In this document: piece by piece, positions 15,218-24,501 of the stretch
Layout: each line of letters opens with the position of its first letter
How positions within the stretch are numbered: position 1 is the first letter of the stretch
Source: Tenuifilum sp040752515
GTDB taxonomy: Bacteria; Bacteroidota; Bacteroidia; Bacteroidales; Tenuifilaceae
Direction of reading: 5' to 3'
Assembly: GCA_040752515.1 (NCBI GenBank)
Contig: JBFMGQ010000030.1
Coordinates: forward strand, 1-39,606
Length of the DNA: 39,606 nucleotides
The notes under the pieces: model-generated
Told to the model about the DNA's origin: nothing
Databases searched by the model: none
Seen by the model: the letters and a program-made list of their open reading frames with translations, nothing else
Program-made: the position numbers and the translations under genes

Positions 15218-16669
15218 TTACTGGGCAAAGAAGTACTCGTTTAGGTCATATAAATCTTGCAATGTAAGATTATTTTTACCATCGAAAAACTCGTTAACCG
15301 CTCGCATCAATTCCTGGAACGATATATACCCATCGGCATCGGCATCAACAATTCTGAGTTTTTCAGGAATTTTACCAGGTGTATAGGTAAGGCTACGAGA
15401 CCAAACATGGGTTACAGGGATTAAACGCACCTGCTTGCGCGAAACTGCCTCACTTTTACGGTTAAACATGGCCGCAAGAACATCGGCTGTAACCTGAGTA
15501 CCATTTTCGTCAACAATTGCACCTTCTGGAGTATTAGGCTCCTTGTCCATGTAATCGAATACGCCATCAAAGTCCGAATCCGATGGGCAACCTACAGAGT
15601 CAACAGCCACACCGCTGGGGGTATCCGGACAATCATCGAACCTGTCGAATACGCCATCACCATCGGAGTCGTTGAAGAAAATCTCGTAGTCGTAATCCTC
15701 TCCGAGCATGGCAAAAACCCTTTCCACAAGAATTGTCTTTGGATCGGAGAACAGGTCGAAATTCATGGTAAAGTAGGTAAAGCTAAATATATCATTGATA
15801 TTATTCTTAACAGGATATCCCTGGGCTTTGGCTATTTTGCTGTCGTAGTTGTCAATTCTATCGCTAAAGCAGTAATTAAAAGCGGCTCCCACTCTTAGGT
15901 TTACCCTATCGGAAAGGTAAAAGTCGAAGCCAAAATCAATTGGGATTGAAAAAGTTTGTTGAGAAATGCTGCCTTGCTTATAGAGATCTTTCCCTGAAAG
16001 GTCGGTTTCAAAATCGTTGTCAAATCGAACAATTCTTGCACGGTAAGCATCAGGCCCATTTTCTGGAAAATTACGCATGGTACCATCGGACCAGAAGTAG
16101 TAAAAGTTCCCAGCTACATTATCAATAAAATTGCCCTTTGGGCTAAAGAAGATGGTTGAGAAGCCTACCGATAGGTATGGTTTGAACCGTTTGACGGGGC
16201 CAAAAACATGGCCAAAATTGTACTCAAACGATAAACCTAACTGAAAGATGTTGGTTTTAAAGGCAGAGTTAACAAAAACAGGGTTATTTAAATCGTCAAG
16301 CGGGAGGGGTTGCTGTTGCATTAGGTATGAGAGTTTTGGGTCGTGGGCAAAAATATCGCCATAAATGGCGAAAATGTTTCCCTTAAAGTAATGCTTACGA
16401 CCAACAAGGTTGGAAACGTTAAGTTTTCCGGCAACATTCCCGTAAAGAGGAGAACTTATGGGATTTCGAACATCACCCCAAAAGCTTAGGTAGCCCAATC
16501 CTAACGATATTACCGGTTTGTAAACAGGGTTTTGAACCTCAACAATGGTATCAAGAATACCTTTATAGTATTCTTCTTCATCAACCTGTGCATAAAGCGC
16601 GTTGGGTAGCACTAAAAACAGTGCCATTGCTATTACTAATTTTTCTAGGATGTTTATCGGTTTACTCAT
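15218..16669 (-). CDS. Outer-membrane beta-barrel-like protein with TSP3 repeats and an EF hand
   Basis: A 483-residue exported protein with a signal peptide ending LYAQ. The first 330 residues alternate aromatic and polar residues in strand-like blocks (KPVISLGLGYLSFWGDV, QLGLSFEYNFGHVFG, FDFYLSDRVNLRVGAAF), as in OmpA-type barrels. Two thrombospondin type-3 calcium motifs follow, NDSDGDGVFDRFDDCPDTP and PSDSDFDGVFDYMDKEP. Near the C terminus, DADADGYISFQE is a canonical EF-hand loop. No OmpA peptidoglycan-binding domain replaces the usual C terminus. It begins 4 nt after the SPOR-like gene and is probably cotranscribed with it. The likely location is the outer membrane; the role is unknown. 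Confidence 0.75.
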   Translation of the reverse strand: MSKPINILEKLVIAMALFLVLPNALYAQVDEEEYYKGILDTIVEVQNPVYKPVISLGLGYLSFWGDVRNPISSPLYGNVAGKLNVSNLVGRKHYFKGNIFAIYGDIFAHDPKLSYLMQQQPLPLDDLNNPVFVNSAFKTNIFQLGLSFEYNFGHVFGPVKRFKPYLSVGFSTIFFSPKGNFIDNVAGNFYYFWSDGTMRNFPENGPDAYRARIVRFDNDFETDLSGKDLYKQGSISQQTFSIPIDFGFDFYLSDRVNLRVGAAFNYCFSDRIDNYDSKIAKAQGYPVKNNINDIFSFTYFTMNFDLFSDPKTILVERVFAMLGEDYDYEIFFNDSDGDGVFDRFDDCPDTPSGVAVDSVGCPSDSDFDGVFDYMDKEPNTPEGAIVDENGTQVTADVLAAMFNRKSEAVSRKQVRLIPVTHVWSRSLTYTPGKIPEKLRIVDADADGYISFQELMRAVNEFFDGKNNLTLQDLYDLNEYFFAQ

Positions 16670-16673
16670 AAAA

Positions 16674-18029
16674 CTACCTATACCACTTTTGATTAGTAAT
16701 CATTAGCGCTTCCTGCACTGTAATTCGGGTGCCGTTATTGTATGCTGTAACAAAGGCATCGTTAATTTTTGATGTGTTCCAAATAAAGATCCTAAAATCG
16801 CGTGCTTCCTTGTATTCTTTAAAGGAGCCAATGGAATACTTATACCATCCATCGTGTTTCTCAGTCCTAACATCGTACTTGATGTTATAGCGGGTAAAGT
16901 AGCGCTTAATATCAATGGGTTTATGCCCTGCTGCAATTTGCACCCTGTAGTAAACCCCTTTTTCCGGCATCAGCATGAATGGCTCCATATCGAATGCGGG
17001 TTTAGCTTTGCGCTTGGGCTTATCTTCTATCTTTTTATACTCAATGGGAATATCAACGCCTCCCTCTGAGTAGGGTGTAAACCCTGAAATGATGTTGGCG
17101 CCTTCGGTTGATGATGTTGACGCTAATAAACCATCTAAAGCTGCAGGGTCAATATTTGTTAGGTCAATATCTTTCTGAATGATATCAATTACCCTTGTTG
17201 TTTCGCCAATAAGGTATGAGAAAGTACCCTTTAAGCTAACTGTGATTTCCCCTTTGCCATCGGGGGCTATAAGTTTATACGAAACGATGAAGCGGGGTTC
17301 AGCTGGCAGGTTCATCCAAAGAAACTTAACCTTTTGATCCTTAAAAGTGAAAACGGCATCCTTTGTTTCTAAGGCCTCAGCGGTAAACCCTTCCGGAACA
17401 TCTTCCTCAATTTTGGCAAATTTTTGGGCATTCCCTTTGTTAACAAGTAGTTTTACCATGAGATCATTTCGGTCGCCACTTGGGATTGGGGTTTGCCTGA
17501 TGCAACGCACGTTGCTAGCCATAAAGCCAACAGGGGCTTGCGGTGGTATAATGGTTTGAAATTCGTTAATATCAACAATTAGGTTGGGATCAATTTTGGT
17601 CGATGGGTTTATGGTGATGTTAGCGGTTTGAAAATCGGTAGTTTTTCGTTCGTTGTTCTCAACGTAGGCAAAGGTTCCTTTTAGTGTGAACGATCCTTTA
17701 AGCCTTTCGTCAACCTTGATTCGGTAAACCAGCCGCATTTCCTTCCCTTCGGGCAGGCGAAGCCACACAAATCTGAGCTTTTGCTCATCGAACGAGAAGT
17801 CACCAAGCGATGACTCAACCAGTTGAGCCGATAAGCCCATAGGCAATTCTTGTTGAAGGCGGGCAAAACCGCTAAGATTTCCCTTTTTCAGAATAACTTC
17901 AACGTCAAATTCGCTTCCGGCAGTTACTGCCTTGGGTACATTTACATTTAATGCAACATCGCTTCCAATTAGGAAACTCAATAGGGTAATGCCAACCAGG
18001 TTATAAAACGCTGTAACGATACTAGGCAT
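16674..18029 (-). CDS. Exported protein with a tandem-duplicated domain and a SPOR-like C terminus
   Basis: A 451-residue protein with an N-terminal hydrophobic segment (about 6-25). Two similar domains of about 105 residues follow. The first runs from about 38 (GSEFDVEVILKKGNLSGFA) to 140 (TLKGTFAYVENN). The second runs from about 184 (NDLMVKLLVNKGNAQKFA) to 285 (SLKGTFSYLIGE). Both contain a KGN turn, an 'E-x-P-x-G-[LF]-[ST]-A' block and an F-W-[LM]-x-L-P block. The C-terminal 100 residues (YYRVQIAAGHKPIDIKRYF, then DGWYKYSIGSFKEYKEARDF) look like a SPOR domain, which binds glycan strands of septal peptidoglycan. It is the first gene of a two-gene operon with the TSP3/EF-hand protein. A partial promoter (TTTG, 23 nt, TAATATTG) lies upstream on the minus strand. 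The function is unassigned. Confidence 0.72.
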   Translation of the reverse strand: MPSIVTAFYNLVGITLLSFLIGSDVALNVNVPKAVTAGSEFDVEVILKKGNLSGFARLQQELPMGLSAQLVESSLGDFSFDEQKLRFVWLRLPEGKEMRLVYRIKVDERLKGSFTLKGTFAYVENNERKTTDFQTANITINPSTKIDPNLIVDINEFQTIIPPQAPVGFMASNVRCIRQTPIPSGDRNDLMVKLLVNKGNAQKFAKIEEDVPEGFTAEALETKDAVFTFKDQKVKFLWMNLPAEPRFIVSYKLIAPDGKGEITVSLKGTFSYLIGETTRVIDIIQKDIDLTNIDPAALDGLLASTSSTEGANIISGFTPYSEGGVDIPIEYKKIEDKPKRKAKPAFDMEPFMLMPEKGVYYRVQIAAGHKPIDIKRYFTRYNIKYDVRTEKHDGWYKYSIGSFKEYKEARDFRIFIWNTSKINDAFVTAYNNGTRITVQEALMITNQKWYR

Positions 18030-18103
18030 CGTTTTTTGGGCTAAGGTTTAGGTTTGCACTTAGGTTAATTAGTTACAATATTAAGAAATAATTGTTTAAA
18101 ATG

Positions 18104-18141
18104 TAACAAAAAAGCCCAAAAATCTGATTGTTTGGGCTTTT
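18104..18141 (-). terminator. Intrinsic terminator of the TGS/uridine-kinase-like gene
   Basis: An 11-bp perfect stem (18110-18120 AAAAGCCCAAA with 18131-18141 TTTGGGCTTTT) has a 10-nt loop. On the minus strand the hairpin is followed by TTGTTAC, and the stem itself ends in a T run. It lies between the kinase stop codon (18218) and the next minus-strand gene (18029). Confidence 0.8.
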
Positions 18142-18217
18142 AAAAATGGAAATATTACTAACAAAGTATGTATAAAAGTCAGATTATCAAATTCATAGAT
18201 TGTTGAAAACTTTGTAT

Positions 18218-19888
18218 TTATTTATAAGAAAATGTGCTTCCGCCCAGAAACTCACGAATAATGGAAGTGGGGGGCACTTCACGTTCCGAAATGGGAGTAA
18301 AGTAGCTAAGGAATTTAAGCAATCGCTGGGCTTCGTCGTATTCCGGACGGGTAGGTGGTACTTCTTGAAGTATTGGTTCGGCAAAGCGTTTCAGAACACT
18401 GAACTCGTAAAGTAAGGCTGAGTTAAACATAACGTTGGCCTCTTCCTGAAAGGGGAAGATATTTTTGTCCTCGCCTCGGCGAACGCTCTCCCAGCGGCCA
18501 ATGGTGTCGAGCGCACTGTATCCACGGTATCGATAATCCCTTACTATTCGGCGGATTAAGCGGTTATCGGTGGTTGGAATTCGGTTAATACCGTCAATTG
18601 AGATTGATGTTAAGGCCGATACGTAAACCTTAAACTTTTGGTTATTGGGAATTAGGTGCGTTAAGGCAGGATTTAGGGCGTGAATCCCTTCGATAACAAT
18701 TACTCCATTGGGTTCAATTTGAAGCTTGGTACCATCAAAAAAGCGCTTGCCTTCTTCAAATGAGAATTTGGGAATTTCAATTTCTTCGCCTCTAAGCAAC
18801 TGGATTAAATTGTTATTAAAATATTCAATATCGAGTGCCTCAAGGGCTTCAAAATCGTAATTCCCGAACTCATCTTTTGGGGTGTTCTCCCTATCGACAA
18901 AATAGTTGTCGAGTGAGATAGTGTAGGGTTTTAGGCCGTTTACCTTAAGCTGAATGGCTAAACGTTTAGCAAAGGTTGTTTTTCCCGATGACGATGGCCC
19001 AGAGATTAGCACTAACCTTACAGGTTCGGGCTGCTGGTGAATTTTATCGGCAATGTAGGCTACCTTTTTCTCATGCAAAGCCTCCGATATCTTAATTAAC
19101 TCACTGGCATTACCCTTGGCTATTTCCTGGTTAATGGCTCCAACATTCTCAACCCCTAAAATTTCAAGCCAGTCCTTGTATTCCTGAAAGATTTCGAACA
19201 TTTTGTTTTGAATAACCACATCTTCTACTTCATCGGGCTTTAAACGCTTAGGTACTCGAAGCAGCATACCATCGTAATACTTGGTAACATCAAACACCTT
19301 AAGGTACCCGGTAGAGGGGACAAGGCTTCCAAAGAAGTAATCGGCCATGTCGCCTAAATAGTAAACCGATGTGTAAAGCGTTGGGCGGGTTTCGAACAAT
19401 TTGGCTTTGTCCTCATACCCTAAATCCCTAAAGAGCTTGATGGCATCGGGTGTTAGCACCTTATCGCGGCGGAAGGGTAGGTCAGCAGCCACAATTTCGC
19501 GCATTCTATCACAAATGTTGAATATTAGCGGAAGTTCCAGGGGAAGGTTACATCCGTCAATCTCGCAGTAGAACCCTTTCGATACCGAGTGCTCAATGCG
19601 AACTTTTGCACCGGGAATAATATCGCGAACTGCCTTTTGAAGGAGAAAGAAAAGCGAACGTTGATACATCCGCATACCTGCTGGATGTGTAATATCGATG
19701 TAACGAATTGTTTTGGGTGTATAAATTTCATACTCCAGCTCTTTAAGCTGGTTGTTAACCATAGCTCCAAGTATGGGATGGTCTAGCTTAATTTCGAATA
19801 TTTTTGAGATTTCCAGAAGTGAGTGACCGGGGGTTACATGAACCTTTTGCCCTGTGTTCTCAATAACTATTTCTACCTCTTTGCGCAT
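18218..19888 (-). CDS. TGS-domain uridine-kinase-like protein (nucleoside kinase family)
   Basis: A 556-residue protein. The first 65 residues resemble a TGS domain (VEIVIENTGQKVHVTPGHSLLEI). A threonyl-tRNA-synthetase-like second segment follows (ITHPAGMRMYQRSLFFLLQ, then RIEHSVSKGFYCEID). From about residue 290 there is a P-loop kinase of the uridine kinase/phosphoribulokinase family: GPSSSGKTTFAKRL, then YTISLDNYFVDRENTP and VIVIEGIHALNP. This architecture is widespread in Bacteroidota and Firmicutes and is usually annotated nucleoside kinase. The substrate is not certain, and a regular Udk is encoded separately at 30685-31308. It follows murI by 36 nt and is closed by a terminator. Confidence 0.88.
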   Translation of the reverse strand: MRKEVEIVIENTGQKVHVTPGHSLLEISKIFEIKLDHPILGAMVNNQLKELEYEIYTPKTIRYIDITHPAGMRMYQRSLFFLLQKAVRDIIPGAKVRIEHSVSKGFYCEIDGCNLPLELPLIFNICDRMREIVAADLPFRRDKVLTPDAIKLFRDLGYEDKAKLFETRPTLYTSVYYLGDMADYFFGSLVPSTGYLKVFDVTKYYDGMLLRVPKRLKPDEVEDVVIQNKMFEIFQEYKDWLEILGVENVGAINQEIAKGNASELIKISEALHEKKVAYIADKIHQQPEPVRLVLISGPSSSGKTTFAKRLAIQLKVNGLKPYTISLDNYFVDRENTPKDEFGNYDFEALEALDIEYFNNNLIQLLRGEEIEIPKFSFEEGKRFFDGTKLQIEPNGVIVIEGIHALNPALTHLIPNNQKFKVYVSALTSISIDGINRIPTTDNRLIRRIVRDYRYRGYSALDTIGRWESVRRGEDKNIFPFQEEANVMFNSALLYEFSVLKRFAEPILQEVPPTRPEYDEAQRLLKFLSYFTPISEREVPPTSIIREFLGGSTFSYK

Positions 19889-19924
19889 AGCTATCTAATT
19901 TTATCAAAAGTTACAAAAGATTTT

Positions 19925-20743
19925 TTACAGTTTGATATTGTTAAAGTAAATATCATCAATCCTATGCTGTGGTTTAAGGTGTGTTTCGATAAGATTTTTT
20001 AGAATATCGGTATTGCTACTCGAGTAAAATTCGATTATGGTGCTGTTCATGGAATTTTCTTTACAAAGTAAGCCCTGATTATCGGCTACCCGTTTAGTTT
20101 GCAATGCAACAGCAGGCGCAGGATCAACAATTGTGATGTTACTTGGTAGTATTTTTTCGAGAGTCGATTTTAGGAAGGGGTAATGTGTGCAACCCAGAAC
20201 CAAATGGTCGATGTTGCAATCGACCATAGGATCGACGTATCGATGTAGGAGTTGTTCTGCCTCTGTCGAATTGGCTTTCCCGGATTCGACCAGTTCAACT
20301 AACCCCTCGCCCACCTGGTAGCAAACGTTTACATCGGCAGCATACTTGCGGCTGGTTTCAATGTACAGCCGACCCTTAAAAGTTCCAGCAGTAGCCAAAA
20401 CTCCAATACTCTTGGTTTTAGTGTTTTGCGAAGCTGGTTTTATTGCTGGTTCCATTCCTATGAAAGGAATGCTATATGAACTTCGCAAATGGTCAATTGC
20501 AGCGGCAGTTGCAGTGTTACAGGCTACTACAATAACCTTGCTGCCTTTTGAAAGTAGGAATTGGGTAATTTTTTCCGAAAGTTTAATAATTTCCTCGGCG
20601 GGTTTGGAACCATAGGGGCAGTTTGCCGTGTCGGCAAAGTAAATATACCTTTCGTTGGGCATAATTTTCACAAGTTCCGTTAGAACAGTTAACCCACCAG
20701 CCCCTGAGTCGAAAATTCCAATCGGATTACAATTCCCGTTCAT
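19925..20743 (-). CDS. murI: Glutamate racemase
   Basis: This 272-residue cytosolic enzyme makes D-glutamate for peptidoglycan. The N-terminal PIGIFDSGAGGLTVL block is present. The two catalytic cysteines are Cys75 in VACNTATA and Cys185 in LGCTHYP. YFADTANCPYG and VDPAPAVA are also typical. It is downstream of the uppS-bamA-skp-skp run, the conserved place for murI in Bacteroidota, but a hairpin at 20765-20802 separates it from skp. Confidence 0.97.
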   Translation of the reverse strand: MNGNCNPIGIFDSGAGGLTVLTELVKIMPNERYIYFADTANCPYGSKPAEEIIKLSEKITQFLLSKGSKVIVVACNTATAAAIDHLRSSYSIPFIGMEPAIKPASQNTKTKSIGVLATAGTFKGRLYIETSRKYAADVNVCYQVGEGLVELVESGKANSTEAEQLLHRYVDPMVDCNIDHLVLGCTHYPFLKSTLEKILPSNITIVDPAPAVALQTKRVADNQGLLCKENSMNSTIIEFYSSSNTDILKNLIETHLKPQHRIDDIYFNNIKL

Positions 20744-20754
20744 CTAATAGCGTT

Positions 20755-20802
20755 TACAAATAAAATAGGGGCTAAACGAACAAAGTTCAGTTTACCCCCT
20801 AT
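20755..20802 (-). terminator. Long hairpin with T tract between skp and murI
   Basis: On the minus strand ATAGGGG, one mismatched base, TAAAC and inner GAAC arms pair across 20765-20802 to form a long stem, followed by TTTTATTTG. It should end or attenuate the bamA-skp-skp transcript. murI starts only 22 nt further, so read-through is probably needed for its expression unless a weak promoter lies in the spacer. Confidence 0.7.
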
Positions 20803-20820
20803 GTTTAAGTTATTTGGTGG

Positions 20821-21339
20821 TTACTTAGTAATGCCTAACTCTTTCTTAACCAGCGGTGTAATATCGATGCTCTGTTCGGAGAAGTAAAGGAGAACGCCCG
20901 AACTGGTATCAAAAATGTAAGTAAATCCGTTAGCCTTGGCTACTTTTTTAATGGCTGCGTCGGCCTTGTCAATAACGGGCTTCAAGGTTTCAGACTGGAA
21001 GCGCTGATAATCCTGCTCAGCAACCTGTTGGTATTCCTGAGCCCTTTGCTGCATATCGGTGAGTTCCTTTTCTTTCATCTCACGGATTGCATCGGTAAAT
21101 GTGTTACGTTTTTGGAGGTAATCCTGGTATTTCTTGTTAAACTCTACCTGGAGTTGCTCTACCTGTTCCTGAAGCGATTCGGCATACTTTTTAATTTTAG
21201 CTTCGGCGCTATCCCTGTCGGGCATAGCTTTTAGTAATTCCTGGCTGTTGATATGTCCGAATTTGTAGTTCTGGGCTTTTACTCCTGAAAATCCAAGCGT
21301 TAGAGCAGCAACTATGGCTAATGCAAAAATCTTTCTCAT
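20821..21339 (-). CDS. skp: OmpH/Skp-family periplasmic chaperone (copy 2)
   Basis: A 172-residue exported protein with a signal peptide ending GVKAQ. The body is a long amphipathic helical hairpin typical of Skp (AEAKIKKYAESLQEQVEQLQ through EMKEKELTDMQQRAQEYQQ), with the FGHINSQELLKAMPD strand before it and the VIDKADAAIKKVAKANGFTYIFD strand after it. Skp trimers hold unfolded outer-membrane proteins and pass them to BamA. It is 38 nt downstream of a second skp-like gene and is therefore the third gene of bamA-skp-skp. The two copies have diverged substantially. Confidence 0.92.
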   Translation of the reverse strand: MRKIFALAIVAALTLGFSGVKAQNYKFGHINSQELLKAMPDRDSAEAKIKKYAESLQEQVEQLQVEFNKKYQDYLQKRNTFTDAIREMKEKELTDMQQRAQEYQQVAEQDYQRFQSETLKPVIDKADAAIKKVAKANGFTYIFDTSSGVLLYFSEQSIDITPLVKKELGITK

Positions 21340-21377
21340 TGTTTATCGTTTTTAGTTTAAAAGCAAATATAAAAAAA

Positions 21378-21887
21378 TTATTTGAAACCTAGTCTTTGTA
21401 AAACTTCCTCGCTTTTATCGAATCGGGGATTGGTGTAAATCATATTTGGCGAAGCGGCAGCATCAAAAATAACAGCATAACCACCTTCCACAGCAATCTC
21501 TTTTATGGCATTAAATACCTGATCCTGAATGGGCTTTACCAATTCCTCGCGTTTCTTGAAAAGCAAGCCATCGCGGCCAAAGTATTTCATTTGCAACTCT
21601 TTAACCTGACGTTCCCGGGCAATTATTTCATCCTCGCGTTTCTTTTTCATTTCTTCGGTCAGGAGGACTTTTTCGGTTTGGTAATCCTTGTACATCTTAT
21701 CAACTTCGGCATACTTTTCCTCAATTTCTTTCTGGTACTGTTCCGAAAGCTTATCGAGTTGTTCCTGAGCTGCTTTGTACGAAGGGATTTTTTTCAGAAT
21801 GTACTCGGTATCAACATAGGCAAATTTTTGAGCCCACGCCCCAAGTCCTATTGTTAATGCTGCAATTATCAGAATGGTTCTCTTCAT
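21378..21887 (-). CDS. skp: OmpH/Skp-family periplasmic chaperone (copy 1)
   Basis: A 169-residue protein with a signal peptide ending GAWAQ. It has the Skp N-terminal strand KFAYVDTEYILKKIPSYK, a charged coiled-coil centre (EQYQKEIEEKYAEVDKMYKDYQ) and the C-terminal IKEIAVEGGYAVIFDAA block. It lies 73 nt downstream of bamA and should deliver outer-membrane proteins to that machine. A partial -7 box (TAACTTTA) lies in the gap, so it may also be expressed separately from bamA. Confidence 0.92.
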   Translation of the reverse strand: MKRTILIIAALTIGLGAWAQKFAYVDTEYILKKIPSYKAAQEQLDKLSEQYQKEIEEKYAEVDKMYKDYQTEKVLLTEEMKKKREDEIIARERQVKELQMKYFGRDGLLFKKREELVKPIQDQVFNAIKEIAVEGGYAVIFDAAASPNMIYTNPRFDKSEEVLQRLGFK

Positions 21888-21960
21888 AGCTATTAGATAT
21901 TTGGTTCAGGTTAAAGTTACACAATTTACATGCCAAGTTTAACATTTTTAGCTGTAACAA

Positions 21961-24441
21961 TTAAAATGGCATACCAATAATAAAGTGGAACTGTCCCTTG
22001 TGTGCGTCGGGTCGTCCGGGTACCTTATCAAAACCATAACCCCAGTCAACACCTAACATACCAAGCATGGGGAGGAAAAAGCGTGCACCAACCCCGGCTG
22101 AGCGGTGAACATTGAAGGGGTTAAAATCGCCTGCGTTTTGCCATGCATTACCGGCTTCCAGGAATGTGAGTAGGTATATTGCTGCCTGAGGTTTTAGCGA
22201 GATGGGGTAACGCAGCTCAACGGTGTACTTATCGTAAAGGTGAGCATTACCAACTAAACTACCTCCTACCTTGACATACGGGGTAAGTGATCCGTTTTGG
22301 TAACCTCTTAAACCTATGGTTTCTTTCCCGTAAAGGTTGTAACCCGACATGCCATCACCACCCAGGTCAAACCCTTCGAATGGAGAGTGTCCCAGGTCTT
22401 TATTAAAGTATCCCATAACGCCCATCTGGAAGTTTGTATAGAGAACCAGGTTCTCAATCAGCGGGATGTACCATTGTATTCTACCTGTCCATTTATGGTA
22501 TTCGATCCATTTATACTTTTCCGAATCGGACATGGGTTTAGTGTAATCCTTACCATTAAAAAGCGAGTAGGGGGGAGTAATTTGAAGCGAGAGCGAAAAG
22601 TTCGATCCAGTTCGAGGGTAAATCATTTGATCGGTAGAGTTACGGCCAAGGGTTATTTTATAGCTTAAGTTGTTGGATTGTCCATCGGTAAAAATAAAGT
22701 AACCCGACCAGTTGCTCAGCTTGTAGTTTTGAATTCCTACCTCATTGTAAATGGTAAAGTAATCGTCGGGCCATTTCAAGCGGGTTCCAATACCAATAGA
22801 GGCACCGCTAACGCGGAAATACTTATCGCTAGTTTGGTAGAAGTAGCTGACTCCTCCCGATTGAATGGTTCTGTAAAGCGAGAATGAGAAGTTTGTTGGT
22901 TTACGTCCGCCCAGCCAGGGCTCAGTAAACGATAGGCTAAAAGCCTTGTAGTAAGTTCCGTTTGTTGATGCCCTAATGGCTAACGATTGGCTATCGCCCG
23001 ATGGTACAGGACGCCATGCATTTTTATCAAAAATTCTGCGGACGGAGAAGTTCGAAAATCGAATACCCAAGGTTCCTACAAACATCCTGTTACCCCATCC
23101 CCCGGAAACTTCGAGCTGGTCGTTAGCCTTTTCTTCAACCGAATATTTTAGGTCAACAGTACCATCGGCCTGATTGGGTATGGGATCAATTCCTAACTTC
23201 TCGGGATCAAAATGGCCCATCTGGCCAAGTTCCCGTAGGGTTCGGGTGATTTCGGATTTGCTGAAAAGGTAGCCCGGCTTCGACCAAATTTCACGTCGAA
23301 TTACATGCTCGTTGGTTTTGGTGTTCCCGGTAATTATCACCCTGTTCACGGTTGCCTGATCGCCTTCGTAGATTCGCATTTCTAAGTCAACGGAATCGTT
23401 TTGAATTTGAACTTCAACAGGCTCTAAGTGGAAGAAAAGGTAGCCATCGTCCATGTAAATGGTAGAGATGGAGTTATCCTCGGTAAACAGGCGTTTGTCA
23501 AGCAAACTTTTATCGTACACGTCGCCCTTTTTCATTCCTAAAATTGCTGTTAGGGCTTCGGCTGGCAATTTAGTATTTCCTACCCATTCTATTTTGCGGA
23601 TGTGGTACTGTGGCCCTTCGTAAATTTTGAAGTGGATGCCTATCCTTTTAGGATTTATGGTATAAATGGAATCGTCAAGGATCTTGAAATCGCGGTAGCC
23701 GTGTTCGTTGTAAAAAGTTACCAGGTTATCCAAACTTTCATCGTAGTCGGCCTCAATGAACTTAGCTGATTTGAAGATATTCAGGTCGCGGCGATGAATC
23801 TTTTTAAGCGCTCTGCGTAACCGGGCTTGGCTGTACGCCTTATTTCCATCAAAGGTTATTTCGCCAATTTTTACCCTATCGTTCTTTTGAATTTGGAAGG
23901 TTAGCTTTGTGCCATTGCTGATTACAGTATCGTTCTCAAGAACGGGGTTTACCTCAACATTAAGAAACCCTTTTGCTCTGTAATGTTTCTTTATAATGAT
24001 AATGCTATTTTCGAGTGTGGCTTGTGTTAATTGCGAACCACTACGGAGTTTAAGTTTATCTTTTAAATCATCGGCTTCGCCTTTTCGAATACCTGTAAAG
24101 TTTACCGTTGTCAGGCGGGGTTGCTCTTTAAGGTTAATGTCCAGGTATATGTCTTCCCCATCAACCCGGGTTGCCCTGATATCTACCTCGGAAAAAAGCC
24201 CTTGGCTCCATAGTTTTTTTATGGCCTTAGTAATGGCTTCGCCTGGCACCTGAATGGTATCGCCCAGAGTAATCCCGGTCATCGATATTAAAACGTCGGG
24301 GTTTAAAAACTTGATGCCGGAAACGGTAATTTCCTTAACGCAGTATCTTTTTGGAAGTTCGTAGCTAAACGGTTTTTCCTGGGCAAATGCTGATACCCCA
24401 ATAAAAAACATGGCAATTGCCAAAAGCCTAAATCTCATCAT
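21961..24441 (-). CDS. bamA: Outer-membrane protein assembly factor BamA
   Basis: An 826-residue central subunit of the outer-membrane protein insertase. The signal peptide ends AFAQ. Residues from about 30 to 430 hold POTRA domains, each starting with the strand pattern seen in VKIGEITFDGNKAYSQARL or HIRKIEWVGNTKLPAEALT. The C-terminal barrel from about 440 includes SFTEPWLGG, the lid-region block RGYQNGSLTPY, and a terminal strand ending IGMPF with the expected aromatic C terminus. It is followed by two skp genes and preceded by uppS, a conserved Bacteroidota layout. A hairpin and a candidate promoter lie in the 150-nt gap after uppS. Confidence 0.96.
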   Translation of the reverse strand: MMRFRLLAIAMFFIGVSAFAQEKPFSYELPKRYCVKEITVSGIKFLNPDVLISMTGITLGDTIQVPGEAITKAIKKLWSQGLFSEVDIRATRVDGEDIYLDINLKEQPRLTTVNFTGIRKGEADDLKDKLKLRSGSQLTQATLENSIIIIKKHYRAKGFLNVEVNPVLENDTVISNGTKLTFQIQKNDRVKIGEITFDGNKAYSQARLRRALKKIHRRDLNIFKSAKFIEADYDESLDNLVTFYNEHGYRDFKILDDSIYTINPKRIGIHFKIYEGPQYHIRKIEWVGNTKLPAEALTAILGMKKGDVYDKSLLDKRLFTEDNSISTIYMDDGYLFFHLEPVEVQIQNDSVDLEMRIYEGDQATVNRVIITGNTKTNEHVIRREIWSKPGYLFSKSEITRTLRELGQMGHFDPEKLGIDPIPNQADGTVDLKYSVEEKANDQLEVSGGWGNRMFVGTLGIRFSNFSVRRIFDKNAWRPVPSGDSQSLAIRASTNGTYYKAFSLSFTEPWLGGRKPTNFSFSLYRTIQSGGVSYFYQTSDKYFRVSGASIGIGTRLKWPDDYFTIYNEVGIQNYKLSNWSGYFIFTDGQSNNLSYKITLGRNSTDQMIYPRTGSNFSLSLQITPPYSLFNGKDYTKPMSDSEKYKWIEYHKWTGRIQWYIPLIENLVLYTNFQMGVMGYFNKDLGHSPFEGFDLGGDGMSGYNLYGKETIGLRGYQNGSLTPYVKVGGSLVGNAHLYDKYTVELRYPISLKPQAAIYLLTFLEAGNAWQNAGDFNPFNVHRSAGVGARFFLPMLGMLGVDWGYGFDKVPGRPDAHKGQFHFIIGMPF

Positions 24442-24471
24442 ATCAAATCAGTTACACTTTATTTTGACGCG

Positions 24472-24501
24472 TAAAATTAGTATAATTTCCTATGTTACAA
24501 A
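24472..24501 (-). promoter_or_regulatory. Candidate promoter of bamA-skp-skp
   Basis: On the minus strand a TTTG (24498-24501) is 18 nt upstream of TAATTTTA (24472-24479), a one-mismatch -7 box. Placement downstream of a hairpin and upstream of the bamA start fits a separate bamA promoter. Confidence 0.35.
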
